From Tolypeutes matacus (lineage: Eukaryota; Chordata; Mammalia; Cingulata; Chlamyphoridae), in assembly GCA_026826555.1 (NCBI GenBank), contig JAKSZT010054573.1:2374577-2438576 (forward strand): 64,000 nucleotides of DNA, in the 5' to 3' direction. The stretch's first letter is position 1. Every line of letters begins with the position of its first letter. Shown here in pieces: positions 1 to 12,099 of this stretch. Under the pieces are notes generated by a model, which was not told where the DNA came from, made no database searches, and saw only the letters and a list, made by a program, of their open reading frames with translations. The position numbers and the translations under genes were made by a program.

Positions 1-432
1 GTGGGTCTTAACCTTTTCACTGCAGTCCTTTATAAACAGAGGAACAAAAAGCGGCAGGTACAGAAAAAAGCTGCAGAGACAGAGAAGAACCCAGAAGCTG
101 AGAGAGAAGGCCCCGGGACCCAGAAGCTGGAGTCAACAGAACACAGAGGCCAAGAGAAAGCTGCTTTAGCCAGAAGCTGAGAGCACAGAGACCTGAGGAG
201 ATGGGAGAGACGAGTGGACACTGCCATACGTCTGGTCACCCACAGCCGTGCATTTTCTGATGCTGCCAGCACATGCCTGACTGCCCACAGCTGCAGCTCA
301 GGAGAAAGCATCTCTGAGGATGCCTTGATTTGGACACTTCATGGCCTCAGAACGGTGAGCTCTTAATATAATAAAGCCCCATTGTAAAAGCCAACTCATT
401 TCTGGTATATGGCTTTGGCAGCATTTAGCAAA
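1..432 (+). repeat. Interspersed repeat family A, 5' end cut by the window
   Basis: The stretch aligns by eye with a second copy at 43284-44180 (ignoring an L1 inserted there). Shared blocks include the 'ataaacagaggaa' block, 'agaaaaaagctgcagagaca', 'aggatgccttgatttggaca' and a 3' end reading 'tttagcaaac'. A polyadenylation-like AATAAA lies near 370, about 60 bases before the end, and the complete copy begins TGTGGCA and ends AACA, which would fit a solo LTR. The class is inferred only; no coding sequence is present. It looks like a xenarthran-type medium-reiteration repeat, but I cannot give a database name. Confidence 0.6.
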
Positions 433-1059
433 CTAAATGTCATTAGGCTGAAACCATGCCATGCAGGCCAGGTTAGCTGGAGGAAGACTCTTGGACCAGG
501 AGAGTTTGAGTCCATTTAATTTAAGACAAACCTTCCTTTCCAGTGAGAAACCATAAAGAATAGGGGAGCACAGGGCCTGGTGAAGCATCCTCGCTATGTG
601 GCATCTATAGAAGGCCAGACGGCACTTTACCAACGTCATTTTCTATAATATCGATGCAGGTGGGTGCCTGCTCCATCTCTTGAGATGTTAGTTACACACT
701 GTCAGGTCATGGGACAGGTAGTCCTACATCAGACTCAGTTACTGCAGTAGCTATATCTGAGCAGCCTGGAGCAGCAATCTCTCTCAACATGCTTGCCACA
801 AAAGTGAGCTCCAAATCAGCAACTTCCATTTCCTTTCAGGGCTACTGGGGAGAGCTCAGTGGGTCTAAGAATGGGCTGCTGTGTTCCGGGGTAGGAAGGA
901 TCCAATATAAAGGTCCCAGCAGGAAAGAAAAAATGCATGCAAAATAGAAGAATTAGAGGAGAGTTGATTAAAAAGGTGATGGGCAGTGGTGTGGGCAGGA
1001 GGGGCAGTGCAGTCACCGATGCTGGAACTCTCCCAATGCCCAAGGTTTAGGGGAGGGGT
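433..1059. other. Unassigned sequence
   Basis: No repeat family, conserved exon structure or RNA gene was recognised. Short frames exist on both strands but overlap each other and show no domain. Confidence 0.5.
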
Positions 1060-1212
1060 GTCTACGAGAGTCGCTGAGGACCCCTTTCGAGGAGGGGGGC
1101 CTGGAACAATCAGTCCAGGCTGCAGCCTCTCCTGGTGTCCACGAGAGTCGCTGAGGACCCCTTGGGCGGGGGGCAGGCTGGGACAATCAGTCCAGGCTGC
1201 AGCCTCTCCTGG
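1060..1212. repeat. Tandem duplication, two 77-bp units
   Basis: Unit 1 is 1060-1136 and unit 2 is 1137-1212. Both open with 'acgagagtcgctgaggaccc' and close with 'caggctgcagcctctcctgg'; the middles differ by several substitutions and small gaps. GC-rich with several CpGs. The overlapping open frames on both strands here are explained by base composition and the duplication. Confidence 0.85.
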
Positions 1213-4040
1213 ACAATGCAGCAGGGAGAGGACACTGGGGCTGAACACTCCACCCTGACTCTCCTCCACTTCGCTCTCTCGGCCCTCCTTGGCCAAACAC
1301 AACCAGAGCCACCAGGCAAGCATGCCCACTGCTGCCATTCCCACGGGCATCCTGCAGGTAGAGGACAGGCTGGAGGAAGGTAGGGCAGCTCTGAGGGGCA
1401 GATGTAGGGAATCCCATCCAGGCCCTGCCCCTGTACTGGGCAGTCATCCATCACACGCCCTGGACAACCGTCACCTCACTACAGGGCAGGTGCTCTTGGC
1501 CCCATTCCAGGTTGGCTTCATGAGCTCCCCAGCCCTGGAAGACATGGCAGGTGGGTCGGACCTGGCTCCAGGACCTGTTTCTCTCCATACCACGTCCCAT
1601 CCTTTCACTCTACAACCTGAGGGAAAGCACCGAAAAACAGAAGGATTGTCCTTTCTAGAGAGTAGGTTTCGATTTTGGTCAAATGGAGAAGGTAAGGCCA
1701 CTGGAAGCATAATTCAAAGACTATAGTGCACAGTTAATTGGGATTTGTGTATAAACAGAAGAAAGCTCTAGAACATTCTAGAAAATGGTTCACTAAGTTG
1801 ATAAGATCATAGAGAAGTTCTTTAAGCACTAAAGTTAACAAATTAGATAACAACCAACCAACAAATTAGATAACAGTTGTTAAAGCAAATATGCTAGGAT
1901 TTGGCAGGAGAGTGGTGTTGGGGACCAAAAGCAGATTGTGCACTCAAGGGAAAGTAACAAGCTACCCGAAAGGGTAGTTGCATAAGGCTGCTTCCTAGGT
2001 CAGAGAAAGATGTGATTATTACATACGAAAAAGAAACGTTAAGAAAGTTGGGTGCCTGTGGAAACCACTTTAGATTCTACCCTTTCCAGTAGCAACTATT
2101 TGAGTAGATACTTAAATAGCAAGCACCAAATTTAATGCTGATTACAATTCAATCATGCCAATTCATTAAAGTATAGTACTTGTCAGCAACAAAAGAGTTT
2201 AAGTACAATTCAGTACAGTTTGTCATCATTTACATCAAAGGAAAGAATCATGGCTTCTGTGTATGTAAATAAGAAAGGATTCTGCTTATCTCTAAGGTGG
2301 TAGCTGTAGGATGCATGGATATCCCAAGTCAAGAAGACCCCAAGTCAAATGTAGGCATTGTATAAAATCTGCGATAAAAATAGCAAACTCTTAGTGAGAT
2401 AACGTCCAAGAGACCCTAGTCGACCTTGAGATATAATTCTTTCCTAAGCAATTGTTCATAATAAACACGCCTTGCTTTTATCATAATAAAAACACTAATA
2501 GAAAACACAACAACAATTCTTTTAACGAAAACAAAAGCATTGCAAAGTATGGAAAACTTGACATCATGCAAAGAGCTTAATCCCCGCCTTTTATTAGTGA
2601 ATATTTTTACCGTTTTGTCCGTCTGTCCAAATGCTGTTCCCACATTACTTGGGAAGCAAACGCGTGGTTTTACTAGAAAACAGAAGTGAGCAGTTTGGGC
2701 CCTCCGCTGAATGTTCCAATAGCATCCCATTGGAATAGCTGCTTGCCCCGAGGCTCTACAAACTCCAAGTAGCCAGGATAACGACCGGCTCGCGACTCCA
2801 GTTACCAACCCGCGCTAAGGACAAGCAGAACTCAGAGAATATGTGTCATGAATTGATGGGTGGACATGTCATAATTTTACAGAAATGTGTGTAAATATGT
2901 GAACCTGCCATAAGTTATCAACTAAATTATTTTTTCCCTTTAAATTACAGCACCATTCTTCAGGTACCTGTTTGGTTCTTGACCAGCTTATCGTTATGGA
3001 TGAAGTCACAAAAATACAATGAATGAGTTTATTTGTATGTAATGATTTTTCTTCCACTAAAGCTCAAATCTGGAATGAAAATACTTTGATATTGGTATAT
3101 TCTGTACACCAATAAGCCTGACTGCTTATATTATGACTAATACGTTAATATCATGACTATATTAATATTGGGGTTTGATTTTTTTCAACATCACCTACAA
3201 GACCTTCCTGTGGCATCATTTAAAAAAATTAAAACTTTAAAAAGTAGTATTTATGAATTCAATCAATATGGAAAATTGTAATTCACTTCCTCCGCTTCCT
3301 CAAAGTTTACACAACAGATGCGTTCTCGGCTGAAGTGTAAAAGTTAACACTGTTTCTCCAGTCCTCTACTTTCCAAGAGTGTCTCCATTGTTAGAGCTTG
3401 CACACATTAGGTAACTAGGGGAAGACAAAGTCAAGGAGTCCCAACTGCAACGCAGACATGCTCTCAGGACGGCATGCTACTTGTCTGAATACAATGCAAC
3501 CCCTGGGTAATGCAGCAAAATCCATCAGCAACTCAAGGAAATGTGCTGCTTTGCCTGAGAGAACAGGTATAATTTCTAATGAAAAATTTAAGCTATTGAA
3601 GTGGATTCTAGGAAGAGAATCTCACATTCGCTCATCAAACCTCAACTGATGAATAGTTTTCTCTGGTAACCATTGGGTCTAAATTATATGTCTAATAAAG
3701 TTACCACAAAACCCTTCAGCATAACTTTGGTTAGCTCTTCCTCAGATTTAAGATGTATATTTTATTCACATAGGGAATAAATATAAATAATATATTTATA
3801 TTACAAAAATAAATATATTTCATTCACACAGACTTTTATTTTAATACCCTTGGATCTTAGAGTTCTATGTTTGTTTGTAATGAAAAAGAAGGGCTTTAAT
3901 TATTGATAAATGAGACAAGAATTTCGATGAAATCATTAGGATGAGCCATTTGAAACAGCCCTTTTTGTAGGTCAACCTGACATTATAAATTGCCATACTG
4001 CAATGTCACATCGCTCAACCTAATATAGCCCAACTCTAAC
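1213..4040. other. Unassigned, GC-rich then AT-rich sequence
   Basis: The first 500 bases are GC-rich; from about 1730 onward the sequence is AT-rich and has no recognisable gene. A 15-base direct repeat (acaaattagataaca-like) lies near 1838-1877. A 130-codon minus-strand frame at 2416-2808 has no recognisable domain and no splice context and is not called. Confidence 0.5.
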
Positions 4041-4044
4041 CACC

Positions 4045-4165
4045 ATGGAGCCAGGAGCCAGCACTAACCTACTCGTGTGATTCTGGGGACATTTGTCTCT
4101 ATTTTCTCATCTGTAAAGGAGGGCTAAGCATATGACCATACAGAGGAGTTGAGAGTAAATAAGAG
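4045..4165 (+). repeat. MIR SINE fragment
   Basis: The order of motifs is MIR-like: an 'agccagcac' start, a 'gtgattctggggacatt' segment corresponding to the MIR 'tgaccttgggcaagtt' core, then 'tattttctcatctgtaaagg' and a purine-rich downstream part. Diverged, no flanking duplication visible. Confidence 0.55.
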
Positions 4166-4169
4166 CTTG

Positions 4170-5460
4170 GAAGGTAAAATGGCGGGCAGACCATATTCCT
4201 CTGATACTACATCCCACTAAAATTCCAATAAGGAAATTTTTCAGATATGCTAACCCAGCCGGGCAGCGACGAAGAGAAAGAAGATGGCAGCAGGTGAGAA
4301 ATGTCCACCGGTTCCGGGGAGTGAGAAGTGGATGCTAGAATGGAACTGGGTAAGCCAGTCAGAAGGATAAACGGCTCAGAGCTGGGGGCTCCACACATGC
4401 GTGGCAGGGTTGGAGTCTACCTGAACCCTGTGACTCTGGGATTCAGTGCAGGTTAAGGAATTCCCCATTCTTCGTGTTCTTGCCCAAGATGGACCTCGGT
4501 TCCCCTCCGCTTCACTAAACTTTAAACAGCCTTCTCCGGTCTCCGACCTGCCTCTCGCCCTGGCCTTAGAGAATCCAGAGGAAACCCTCTCCCCTTGGCC
4601 TGTCCAGGGAACTCAGGAGACAACTGAACACACCCCTGAGCTGGACCTCCCCTCTGTCCTCCAGGACTCTTCCACATGCTCACTCCAGACCTTAAATCTC
4701 TCCTGCCATCCGCTTCAGCAGACCTGACTTCAGATTCGGTTCTGGTCTCTCTGTTATCGTGACAGCCTTGAGGTCTCTCCTCCACTGCACCTTGCTTCTT
4801 GCACACTGTCCAATGTGATTTTTTTCTGTGATGGGAGCACCGATTCTCTGGGAGACAGAGAACGGATGGCCCCAAACAACAAATGCTGACCTTTGACTGT
4901 CAAAGGAAAAACTGCAATGGACAATGAGAAACAGGCCAGGAACTGCTGAAGCAGGGAAAGGTGAGGAGGACTCAGTCCTTGGAAAAAAGGGCAGGTAGCT
5001 TTGGAAGGGCTGGGAGTGGTCTGCAGGAAAAGCCCTGGAAAACGATGAGGGAGCAGACCACTGCAGTGGGTGCGGGACTGACCGACGGGTTGCTCCCAGG
5101 AGATGGGGGAGGGTTTACTGAGCTTGTGATTAGGCCCACTTGGTGCACAATGTTTTCCTTTGCAGTGATTAGGCTGCTCAGAGACTGTGAGGGCTGGGAG
5201 AGGAGAAGGGGATTAAGAACTGTCTAAGTAGGAGCCTCTAGGGCTCCTGGGTAGTGTAAGGGCCAGGGTGAGAGGGAGAGGGGAGAGGAGGTAGGCAAGA
5301 TTGACATTGACAATAGTTAGGGTCTGAAATTGTCAGTTTTCTTCTTATTTCTGGAACCTGAGTTGTTTTCTTCTGCAGTCCCATAGCCTCAAGATGAGTT
5401 TCAAGGTCATCAGGACAGGGGAGGGGGCATGTCATTGGGTGACAAGCAAGGCGAGCAGCT
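4170..5460. other. Unassigned sequence
   Basis: Nothing recognised. Frames on both strands at 4446-4875 overlap without a domain or codon preference that I can see. Confidence 0.5.
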
Positions 5461-5462
5461 GG

Positions 5463-5672
5463 GTCAAGGGAAGACAGACAGATGGCTGTGGACAGGCCAG
5501 CCACCCGACAAGCAGGCCCTTGACTGGGCCATCAGTTGGCACAAGGCCTTGACTCAGCTTGGTCAAGGGAAGACAGACAGCCTTGGTCAGGACACAGCTG
5601 TGGACAGGCCAGCCACCCAACAAGCAGGCCATCGACTGGGCCATCAGTTGGCACATGGCCTTGACTCTGTCT
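5463..5672. repeat. Tandem duplication of a ~99-bp unit
   Basis: Unit 1 (5463-5561) and unit 2 (5562-about 5672) both begin 'gtcaagggaagacagacag' and share 'ctgtggacaggccagccacc' and 'gggccatcagttggcaca'. Unit 2 carries about 18 extra bases after its first 19. Low divergence suggests a fairly recent duplication. Confidence 0.85.
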
Positions 5673-5699
5673 AGCAGAACCTCCGTCTTTAATAAAAGC

Positions 5700-6335
5700 T
5701 GCCACCAAGGATGAGGAGACAATTGAAGCAAAGTCTCCAACATGAAGGTGAGTGAGCAAATGATCTGCACATACAGGCACACATGCATGTAATGGAGGCT
5801 CTGGGAAATAGAGAAGAGACAGAATTTCTAGAAATTCAGTATCTGACAAATGAGATGACTCAGTAAGATCAAGTTGATGAAATCTCAAAGGAACAAAAAA
5901 GGCAAGGTGATTGACAACAGGGGAGAAAATATGTGAAAATTAAGGTCTCATACCTGCAGTGGCCAACATCCAGCTAACAGACATTCCAGAGAAAGCGAGA
6001 GAGTTCACAGGGATTACCAAAGAACATGTTTTTAGAACTGAAGGGCATGACTCTCCATATTGAACAGATCCTTGGTGTCCAAAACAATGAAAATATTCAG
6101 ACAGCAAAGCACATGGTCATGGAAGAGTAGAATTTTCAGAGCAAAGAAAAGATCTCACACGCTTGCAGGGAGTCTGAAGGGGAGGTCATGGGTTATATGC
6201 ACAAAAATAAGATCCAGAATTGCTTTGGTCTTGCAACAGTCACGCTGAATGGTAGAAGACAATCAGGTGAGGGCTGCAGAGTCCCGATGCAAGTATTCCC
6301 ACCTGGAGTTCTATGGCAGCCAAACCACCTAGGCC
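5700..6335 (+). mobile_element. Old L1/HAL1-like fragment, ORF1 3' region
   Basis: Weak but ordered similarity to the 3' half of an ancient L1M/HAL1 ORF1. Near 6020-6070 there is 'agaactgaagggcatgactct'-type sequence, near 6230-6270 'ctgaatggtagaagacaatc', then 'cacctggagttctatggcagccaaac', which corresponds to the ORF1 C-terminal block for 'N-[FL]-E-x-R-x-Y'. No intact frame remains. It could be HAL1 or an old L1M; the distinction needs a profile search. Confidence 0.5.
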
Positions 6336-7080
6336 ACAGCTTCACTGAGCTGGAGTAGAGCCATTTGAGCCACGAGCATCCACCATTTACAGCTCAGGGG
6401 GCAGTCTCTGCTGTCAGGGAACCTGCTATATGCTGTGGAGAGGGAGCATTTATGGGCAATGGATGCCATTTCCAGTTGATGCTCTCTCATAAATAAGATC
6501 CCAAATGAACCACGGAATGGGGGTGCCACTTTTAGCTTGGTGGAACGTTGAAAAATGTTGAATACTGGCTACAATAATGAGGTTCCCATTCCTTCTCTTC
6601 CTCACTGTGAAACCAGGACGTCAGCCCTAAGGCAGTGAAAACCTCTCTTCTTCCAAGGTTCAGGAACTAGAATGTAAGTTACCTGTTCAGAGTGTGAAAT
6701 TCACCCCTCTTTACTGAGCTGGCCTCCATCATCAGACACTTGCCCAAGGTTCTATTTTACTGGAAAACAGTCCAAGGTATTGTTTTTCTTCTTCCCTTTC
6801 CCCAGAAGGATTTGGCACCACCCACGCCCAGATCCGTAAGTCCATCTGGGAGAACAGACCACAGAAGCTCTGCTCTTGAAAAGAATCAAGGGTGGAAAAC
6901 ATGTGTGGGACCACAAAGCATCTCAGAGGAAATGTATCGTCACTATCTGTGATCTTAGTATGGGAAGGAAATTACAAGCATTTGGTTAAAAAGAGGGGAG
7001 GGAGGGGAAGAGGAAGGGAAGGCAGATCAATAGGGGAGAAGTCAACATTGTAAGAGTAAAAAATGACAAAAGACAAATTG
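6336..7080. other. Unassigned sequence
   Basis: Lies between two old LINE fragments and may be further decayed LINE sequence, but I see no aligned motif. A purine-rich patch occurs at 6990-7020. Confidence 0.4.
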
Positions 7081-7084
7081 ATGA

Positions 7085-7800
7085 GCACAAAAAGTTATAT
7101 AAATTAACATAAACATTAAATGTGTTCAATCTTGTGAGGGATCAAACAACTGGAATTAAAACAAAAGGCAGTTTCTAGCATATGAATGTGGGAAATATTA
7201 TGACATGATAACATTGAATCTTGGAAAAGACAAAGTGAAAGGGAATATTTATTCATTCATTGTGGAAACGCAAACTGGGACAGCATTTGGGGAGGCCAAT
7301 TTGACAATAGATATCGGGTACCTGAACATTTTCACACTCTCACTCAATGTTCCCATGTCTAGGAATTTATTCAGGAAAATATTCAGACACACATCTCCTA
7401 TATAAATGGATGTTCCTAGCAATGTTAGTTAGAAAAGTATAAAGCCATGAGAACTAGGGAAAGTTAAATAAGTTACAAAATTAAATATTGTGCAGTCCTT
7501 AAAATGGCTGATTTTCAAAGAATATCTTGTCATGTCAGAAAGTGTCATGGTATAATTTTAGAGTGATAAAGCCAGATTTCAACCTTATATAGGCAGCACG
7601 ATTGCAAATTAAAAAACAAAACTCTATTCCTATTTCTTTAGGTATATACGTATATGTGTTTAGACATGACTAGAAAGAAAGCACAACTTTACTTGTGATG
7701 ATCTCTGGGGAAAGCAGAGATTTTATATGAATCTTTGTACATTCTTGTATTTTTCCAAATGTTCTGCTTATTTCTATAATCATAAAAAAGAACTTGATGA
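7085..7800 (+). mobile_element. Old L1M-type ORF2 3' end and 3' UTR
   Basis: From about 7265 the sequence follows the end of L1 ORF2: 'aaactgggacagcatttggg', 'ttgacaatagatatcgggt', 'tgttcccatgtctaggaatttatt', then 'ggatgttcctagcaatgtta' and 'tcttgtcatgtcagaaagtgt'. The 3' UTR-like part includes 'atctctggggaaagcagag' and ends in an AT-rich stretch near 7790. All frames are broken. It is old by its divergence. Confidence 0.6.
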
Positions 7801-7809
7801 GTGTAATTT

Positions 7810-9210
7810 AATCAGATTATATTCCTGCTGATAGAGACCGTCACAGTTGCATTTACAAAACTCTTCCAACATGATCATTTGTACTAATGAGAATAAAAAA
7901 GAAAATGGCCCTCAGCTTACAGTTGGCCTGAAGAGACCCTAATTTAGCGAACTTCAACTTGATGAGCTCTGATTTTTAAACGATGATGCTCTGTCAAATA
8001 CTGTGCAGCTGGCCCTTGTCACAAAATCAGAAGAAGGGGAAGAAAAGGTTTCCTTTTTAGGGAAATCTTTTCAAGTCTTTATTCTTTAAGAAAAAGTACA
8101 TGGCGCAGCTTAATAAAAACTTGTTGCAGAGACCCAAATTAGCACAGATTTCTGGGCTTCAGAGCTTTCCTGCTTCGTGGAAGAAGCCTCTGATTGTAAC
8201 AGACCAGCATTTGAGATCACCGTGGCAGGCCCACGGCTCCTCCGAAAGCCACTGTCTGGTAGGACTTTGGCATCCTCAGCAGCCAACAGCTTGATTTCTT
8301 TATCACTGCCTTTTTGTGTGTACATGGCGCTAGGAAAGAAAAAAAAAGGAAAGGAAAAACTACCACGAAAGTGTGTAATGAAAAGGCAGAGAAATACGAA
8401 GGGTAGAGCGATGGCTTCAATTTGAGAGCAGCTAGGAAAGTGGCATAAAAGCCATCAAGGCCCAGCGATCAGGCGCGATCAGGCTTCCAGGGGCCCGTCC
8501 AAGACGGGGACACTAAAACAAGTCCCTTAGCCTATGGGTGCTCATTGTCGAGAAGAATGCATTTGAAGAGGACATGGGGGAAAAGAACAGCCTTCCCAAA
8601 AGCCCACCAAACCCAAGAGGAGACAAAATGCATGCCCCGAGGATGGTTGACGTGAGATCTTCTACAATAGGTGAAGTTTGCACCACTTCTTAGTTATCAC
8701 CATGATTCATCTGACTTCAATTCTGAGCCAAAGAAAAATTCTGTGTGTGAGAGAAAGAGAGAGAGGGAGAGAGGAAAAGAGGAGAGGCTATGGAAGAGAG
8801 GATAGGCTGACAAAAAATCCACAACATTGGTTTGGTGATTTTGTTTTTGTTTTGGGTTTTTTCTCTTTGTGTGTGTGTGTATGTGTGTTTGTGTGTGTGT
8901 GTTGTTTTGATGTTTGTTGTCAAGCCTTCTATTTTCTATGGACCTTTCTTTGCTTTCCCTGATCAGCTCTTCTCTTGTGCTCCTTGTAATTTAGTCATCA
9001 TTTACAAAATAGTTTCATTTTTTCTCTCTCTCTCTCTTTAACCTACTGGATGGCCTTTGCACCTTTATTTACCTGGCAATGCCAGTTATGGGATCTATAC
9101 TCACCCACTCATGTATATACACATATATACATATACGCCTTTTAAAAATGAAATCAATGCTTGGTGGTATTTCGTTAACGGAAATAACAAACCATATCTC
9201 CAACAGATGT
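7810..9210. other. Unassigned sequence with simple repeats
   Basis: No gene recognised. Contains a GA-rich stretch near 8745-8800, a GT-rich tract at about 8868-8905 and a TC run at about 9020-9040. Open frames across the GT/GA tracts are low-complexity artefacts. Confidence 0.5.
8868..8905. repeat. Interrupted (GT)n microsatellite
   Basis: Alternating GT interrupted by AT and TT steps. Not visibly part of a larger retroposon. Confidence 0.85.
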
Positions 9211-9213
9211 GCG

Positions 9214-9278
9214 GATGTTCTCGAAGGGGCGTCGCGAGGTGGGTAATCCAACCACAAACAGGCCCCTTCGAGAACATC
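9214..9278. repeat. Perfect 17-bp inverted repeat with 31-bp spacer
   Basis: Left arm 9214-9230 (gatgttctcgaaggggc) is the exact reverse complement of the right arm 9262-9278 (gccccttcgagaacatc). The spacer is 31 bases and contains several CpGs. An RNA copy would form a 17-bp perfect stem. It sits in otherwise AT-rich, CpG-poor sequence and is not part of any repeat I recognise. Confidence 0.9.
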
Positions 9279-9279
9279 T

Positions 9280-10270
9280 TAGCATGAAAACCAGGAGGGT
9301 GCAGAAATGGCTGGTTTGACAGATACAAAGCAAGGGGGCTTCATTTGCATGGGAAAAGGCCGTCAGTGGGCAGCCACGTGGAGCACGTGTGGATTGCGAG
9401 CTTCCGTCATGGACCGTGGGTTATGGGGGGCCAAGAGGACAAGGGGTCCCTGGTACTAAGGCACACACACTTGTTTTTTGGAGACTCATTCTCAACACTG
9501 ACATCCGCAGACAAATGGGAGTTCAACTTGCCTCTTCCCTCTCCCCTTCCCCCATCTTTTCCGTGCTTGGCTCCACAAATGTCCAGACAGAGCAGGAGAA
9601 AGAAGGTAAGCTCACTTCTATCTTTGGGGGAAACACTCTGGTCCTATTCCACAAGTCCTGTCTCTTGAGATGACAACGTACAATGTGAGGTTATCAATTA
9701 AATCAGTAAGGGAGAGAAGGCTAAAGCATTTCTTTACATCACAGACATTGCAATATGATTTGAGATTTGACAGTCTAGAGTTATGGGACAGAATTTTAAT
9801 AGTTCCTGAAAGTCTGATATAAAACGTTATTAAAATATCATAATTATTGAATACCTTCCAACATTATGAAAGAACAAAAAAATGTTACTTAAATAATATT
9901 TTCAAATGATCATGAAGAAAACCAGGGATTGGAGATTAAACCAGTTCTTTACTTTCCTAATAAAGATGATTTAGAATAATATTTGAAATTAAAGGACAAT
10001 ATTATTCATTTAAAATGTTTAAGTTCATAAAGTTCTTCCATGCTCTAAATGTGTAACTGCTGAATGGGAAGTCAAAATTCACTTTTAGCTATCCTTATGA
10101 TATTCAACACTATTGAATGAGCTCAACACATTTTCTTTGGCATTGGGATGGTAATGTCTGCAAAACCTATTAGGCAATTTCCTGTTCCTAAAAAAGAGAA
10201 ATTCCTATGAAGATAAATTTATTCTGTAGTCAAAGATTTGTTTCAGAACAATTGGTATGATGCTTATTTT
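9280..10270. other. Unassigned, AT-rich sequence
   Basis: No recognisable gene or repeat; strongly AT-rich from about 9690 onward. Confidence 0.5.
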
Positions 10271-10280
10271 TAAAAAGCAG

Positions 10281-10387
10281 GGAGCGGGTGTAGCTCAGTG
10301 GTTGAAGGCCTGCTTCCCATGTAGGAGGTCCCAGGTTCAATCCCCAGTACCTCCTAAAAAAATGAATGAATGAATGAATTAATTAAT
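10281..10387 (+). mobile_element. DAS-type tRNA-derived SINE (monomer)
   Basis: Starts 'ggagcgggtgtagctcagtg' with a pol III A-box-like block (tagctcagtgg) and B-box-like block (ggttcaatcc), then 'cagtacctcct' and an A-rich tail of ATGA/ATTA steps. A target duplication 'taaaaagca' flanks it at 10271-10279 and 10388-10396. Short monomeric form without a tRNA-unrelated body. Confidence 0.9.
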
Positions 10388-10396
10388 TAAAAAGCA

Positions 10397-11839
10397 AATA
10401 AGTAATTAAGCCAAGAAATGACATCTGAATCATTATTGTAAAAAATGGATTAGCTGTTCACTTGATCAATTCCTTAGTTTTAGTAGCTGCAATCCCCATC
10501 CTGAATATTAGAATCCTGAAATAAATAAAGTACACAGATGACTAAAGTCAACTGGCTCTTCATTTATCTCTTGTGAAATACTATACTATTAATCTCCTCA
10601 TTCTCTGGAAACAAAATACAAAAATAGAGGGACTCCCAGAGAGTAAAGTACAGTTATAAAAATTTAGAATTCAAAGAAAGAAGCTGGGTTTTAAATTATG
10701 AAATCAGAGACTTATGACATATTAAATGATTAACTCCCATTATTTAATCAAATTTGAGTTCATTTAAATAAAAACAAAGATATACCTACCACGCATTATT
10801 GGCTGATTATTATTTGAAAATTAGAAGGCTGTGCCTCTAAATTATAAAATCAATCTAATTACAGACATTTTATACCGAAGAGGCTGAAGAATCTGAATTT
10901 GCGGTCTAGATTACTTCCTGATTGACTACAAATAATATCACATTTTATACTTGGAAACTGAATAACAGACTATCTTTTATCATCCTCTAAAATGTAGAAT
11001 TTAATATGAGCTTCATATGGGGGAAAAGTCATCAGAAACAGAGCATCTCACATTCATTATAAATTAAGGAACCAGTGTACTTCTTAAAATTACTGTCAGC
11101 AAGCCATCCAAAGGCGGAATATGGCAGAAAACACATGTAAGTTTAGTTTGAAACTGCATTTCTGTCTATAAGGAAAATAAAAAATACTTGCTTCTGACAG
11201 AAATCAGGTGTTTTTACTCCCCTTCAGGTTTCTTGTGTAGATTTACTGGAGATAATCATTAAAGGCAATAGGCTTCACCATGGTTGAGGATATAAACACA
11301 ACAGAAAATGAAGCTTTGAGAAACCCCAGATAGGGTTAAAGTAAAGGCCATTATTTAAATCAAATCATAGGCAAAAAGAATTTTTTTTTTTTTAGCATGT
11401 TACTTTCTTATGTGGTTGAAATCCAACAAATATACTTCAATATCAATATGCATATAATGTTGCAAACCTTTTCTTTTTTCATTCTCATCTTCAAGAATCA
11501 ATCGCTAAGCAGCTGCTAAGCCTCTTTGGTGGTGTTGAGATAGTAGGGGAATTGTCTCCTCCGCGCCCTCATAGAGCTTGCAATGCGTTCCTAAAGACCA
11601 ATATTGTAATCATCAACACTGGCCAATCACGTAAGCTGTTGTACAAAGATGCAGCAGGGAGGAGTGGCATGAGCGCATCTGGGTGGGGAGGGGGATTATC
11701 CCACTGCAGAGAAGGAGGGTGGGTCGAAGTGGATGCCTTGAGGGCCAGAAAGCACGGCCAGTAGGAGAGATTTGAGTAATGCAGCATGCTCAAAGTGGAG
11801 AAGAAGAGGCAAGGGGTATCCTAAAGCAAGGTCCTAGGA
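10397..11839. other. Unassigned, AT-rich sequence
   Basis: No repeat family or gene recognised. Several TAAT-containing blocks around 10740-10870 could be conserved non-coding sequence, but that cannot be judged from one genome. Confidence 0.45.
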
Positions 11840-12099
11840 AATGTGGATGAAGAGTCTCCAACGCCTGGGGGACAGGGAGGTAAGCACTGTCAATGAAGAG
11901 TTTCCCACACCTGGGGGACAGGAAGGTAGGTATGGATGATGAGAGGTCTCCCATGCCTGGGGATAGGAAGGTAGTTATTGACAGTGAAGAGTCTCCCAGG
12001 CCTGGGGGATAGGAAGGCAGGTATCGATGATGAAGAGTCTCCCACACCTGGGGGACAGGAAGGTAGGCATGGACAATGAAGAGTCTCCCACACCTGGTT
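11840..12099. repeat. 46-bp minisatellite, about 5.5 units
   Basis: The phrase 'gaagagtctcccacacctgg' and variants recurs with starts near 11849, 11895, 11940, 11986, 12032 and 12078, a period of about 46. Units also share 'gggacaggaaggtag'. Moderate divergence between units. Reading frames through it are artefacts of the repeat. Confidence 0.9.

Noticed and set aside
2416..2808. 130-codon minus-strand frame
   Set aside because: No recognisable domain and no splice or promoter context; chance frame.
8868..9040. Cys/Val-rich and Ser/Leu-rich frames
   Set aside because: Produced by GT and TC simple repeats.
10281..10387. Possible tRNA gene from the A and B boxes
   Set aside because: The full context is a SINE with an A-rich tail and a target duplication, not a folded tRNA.
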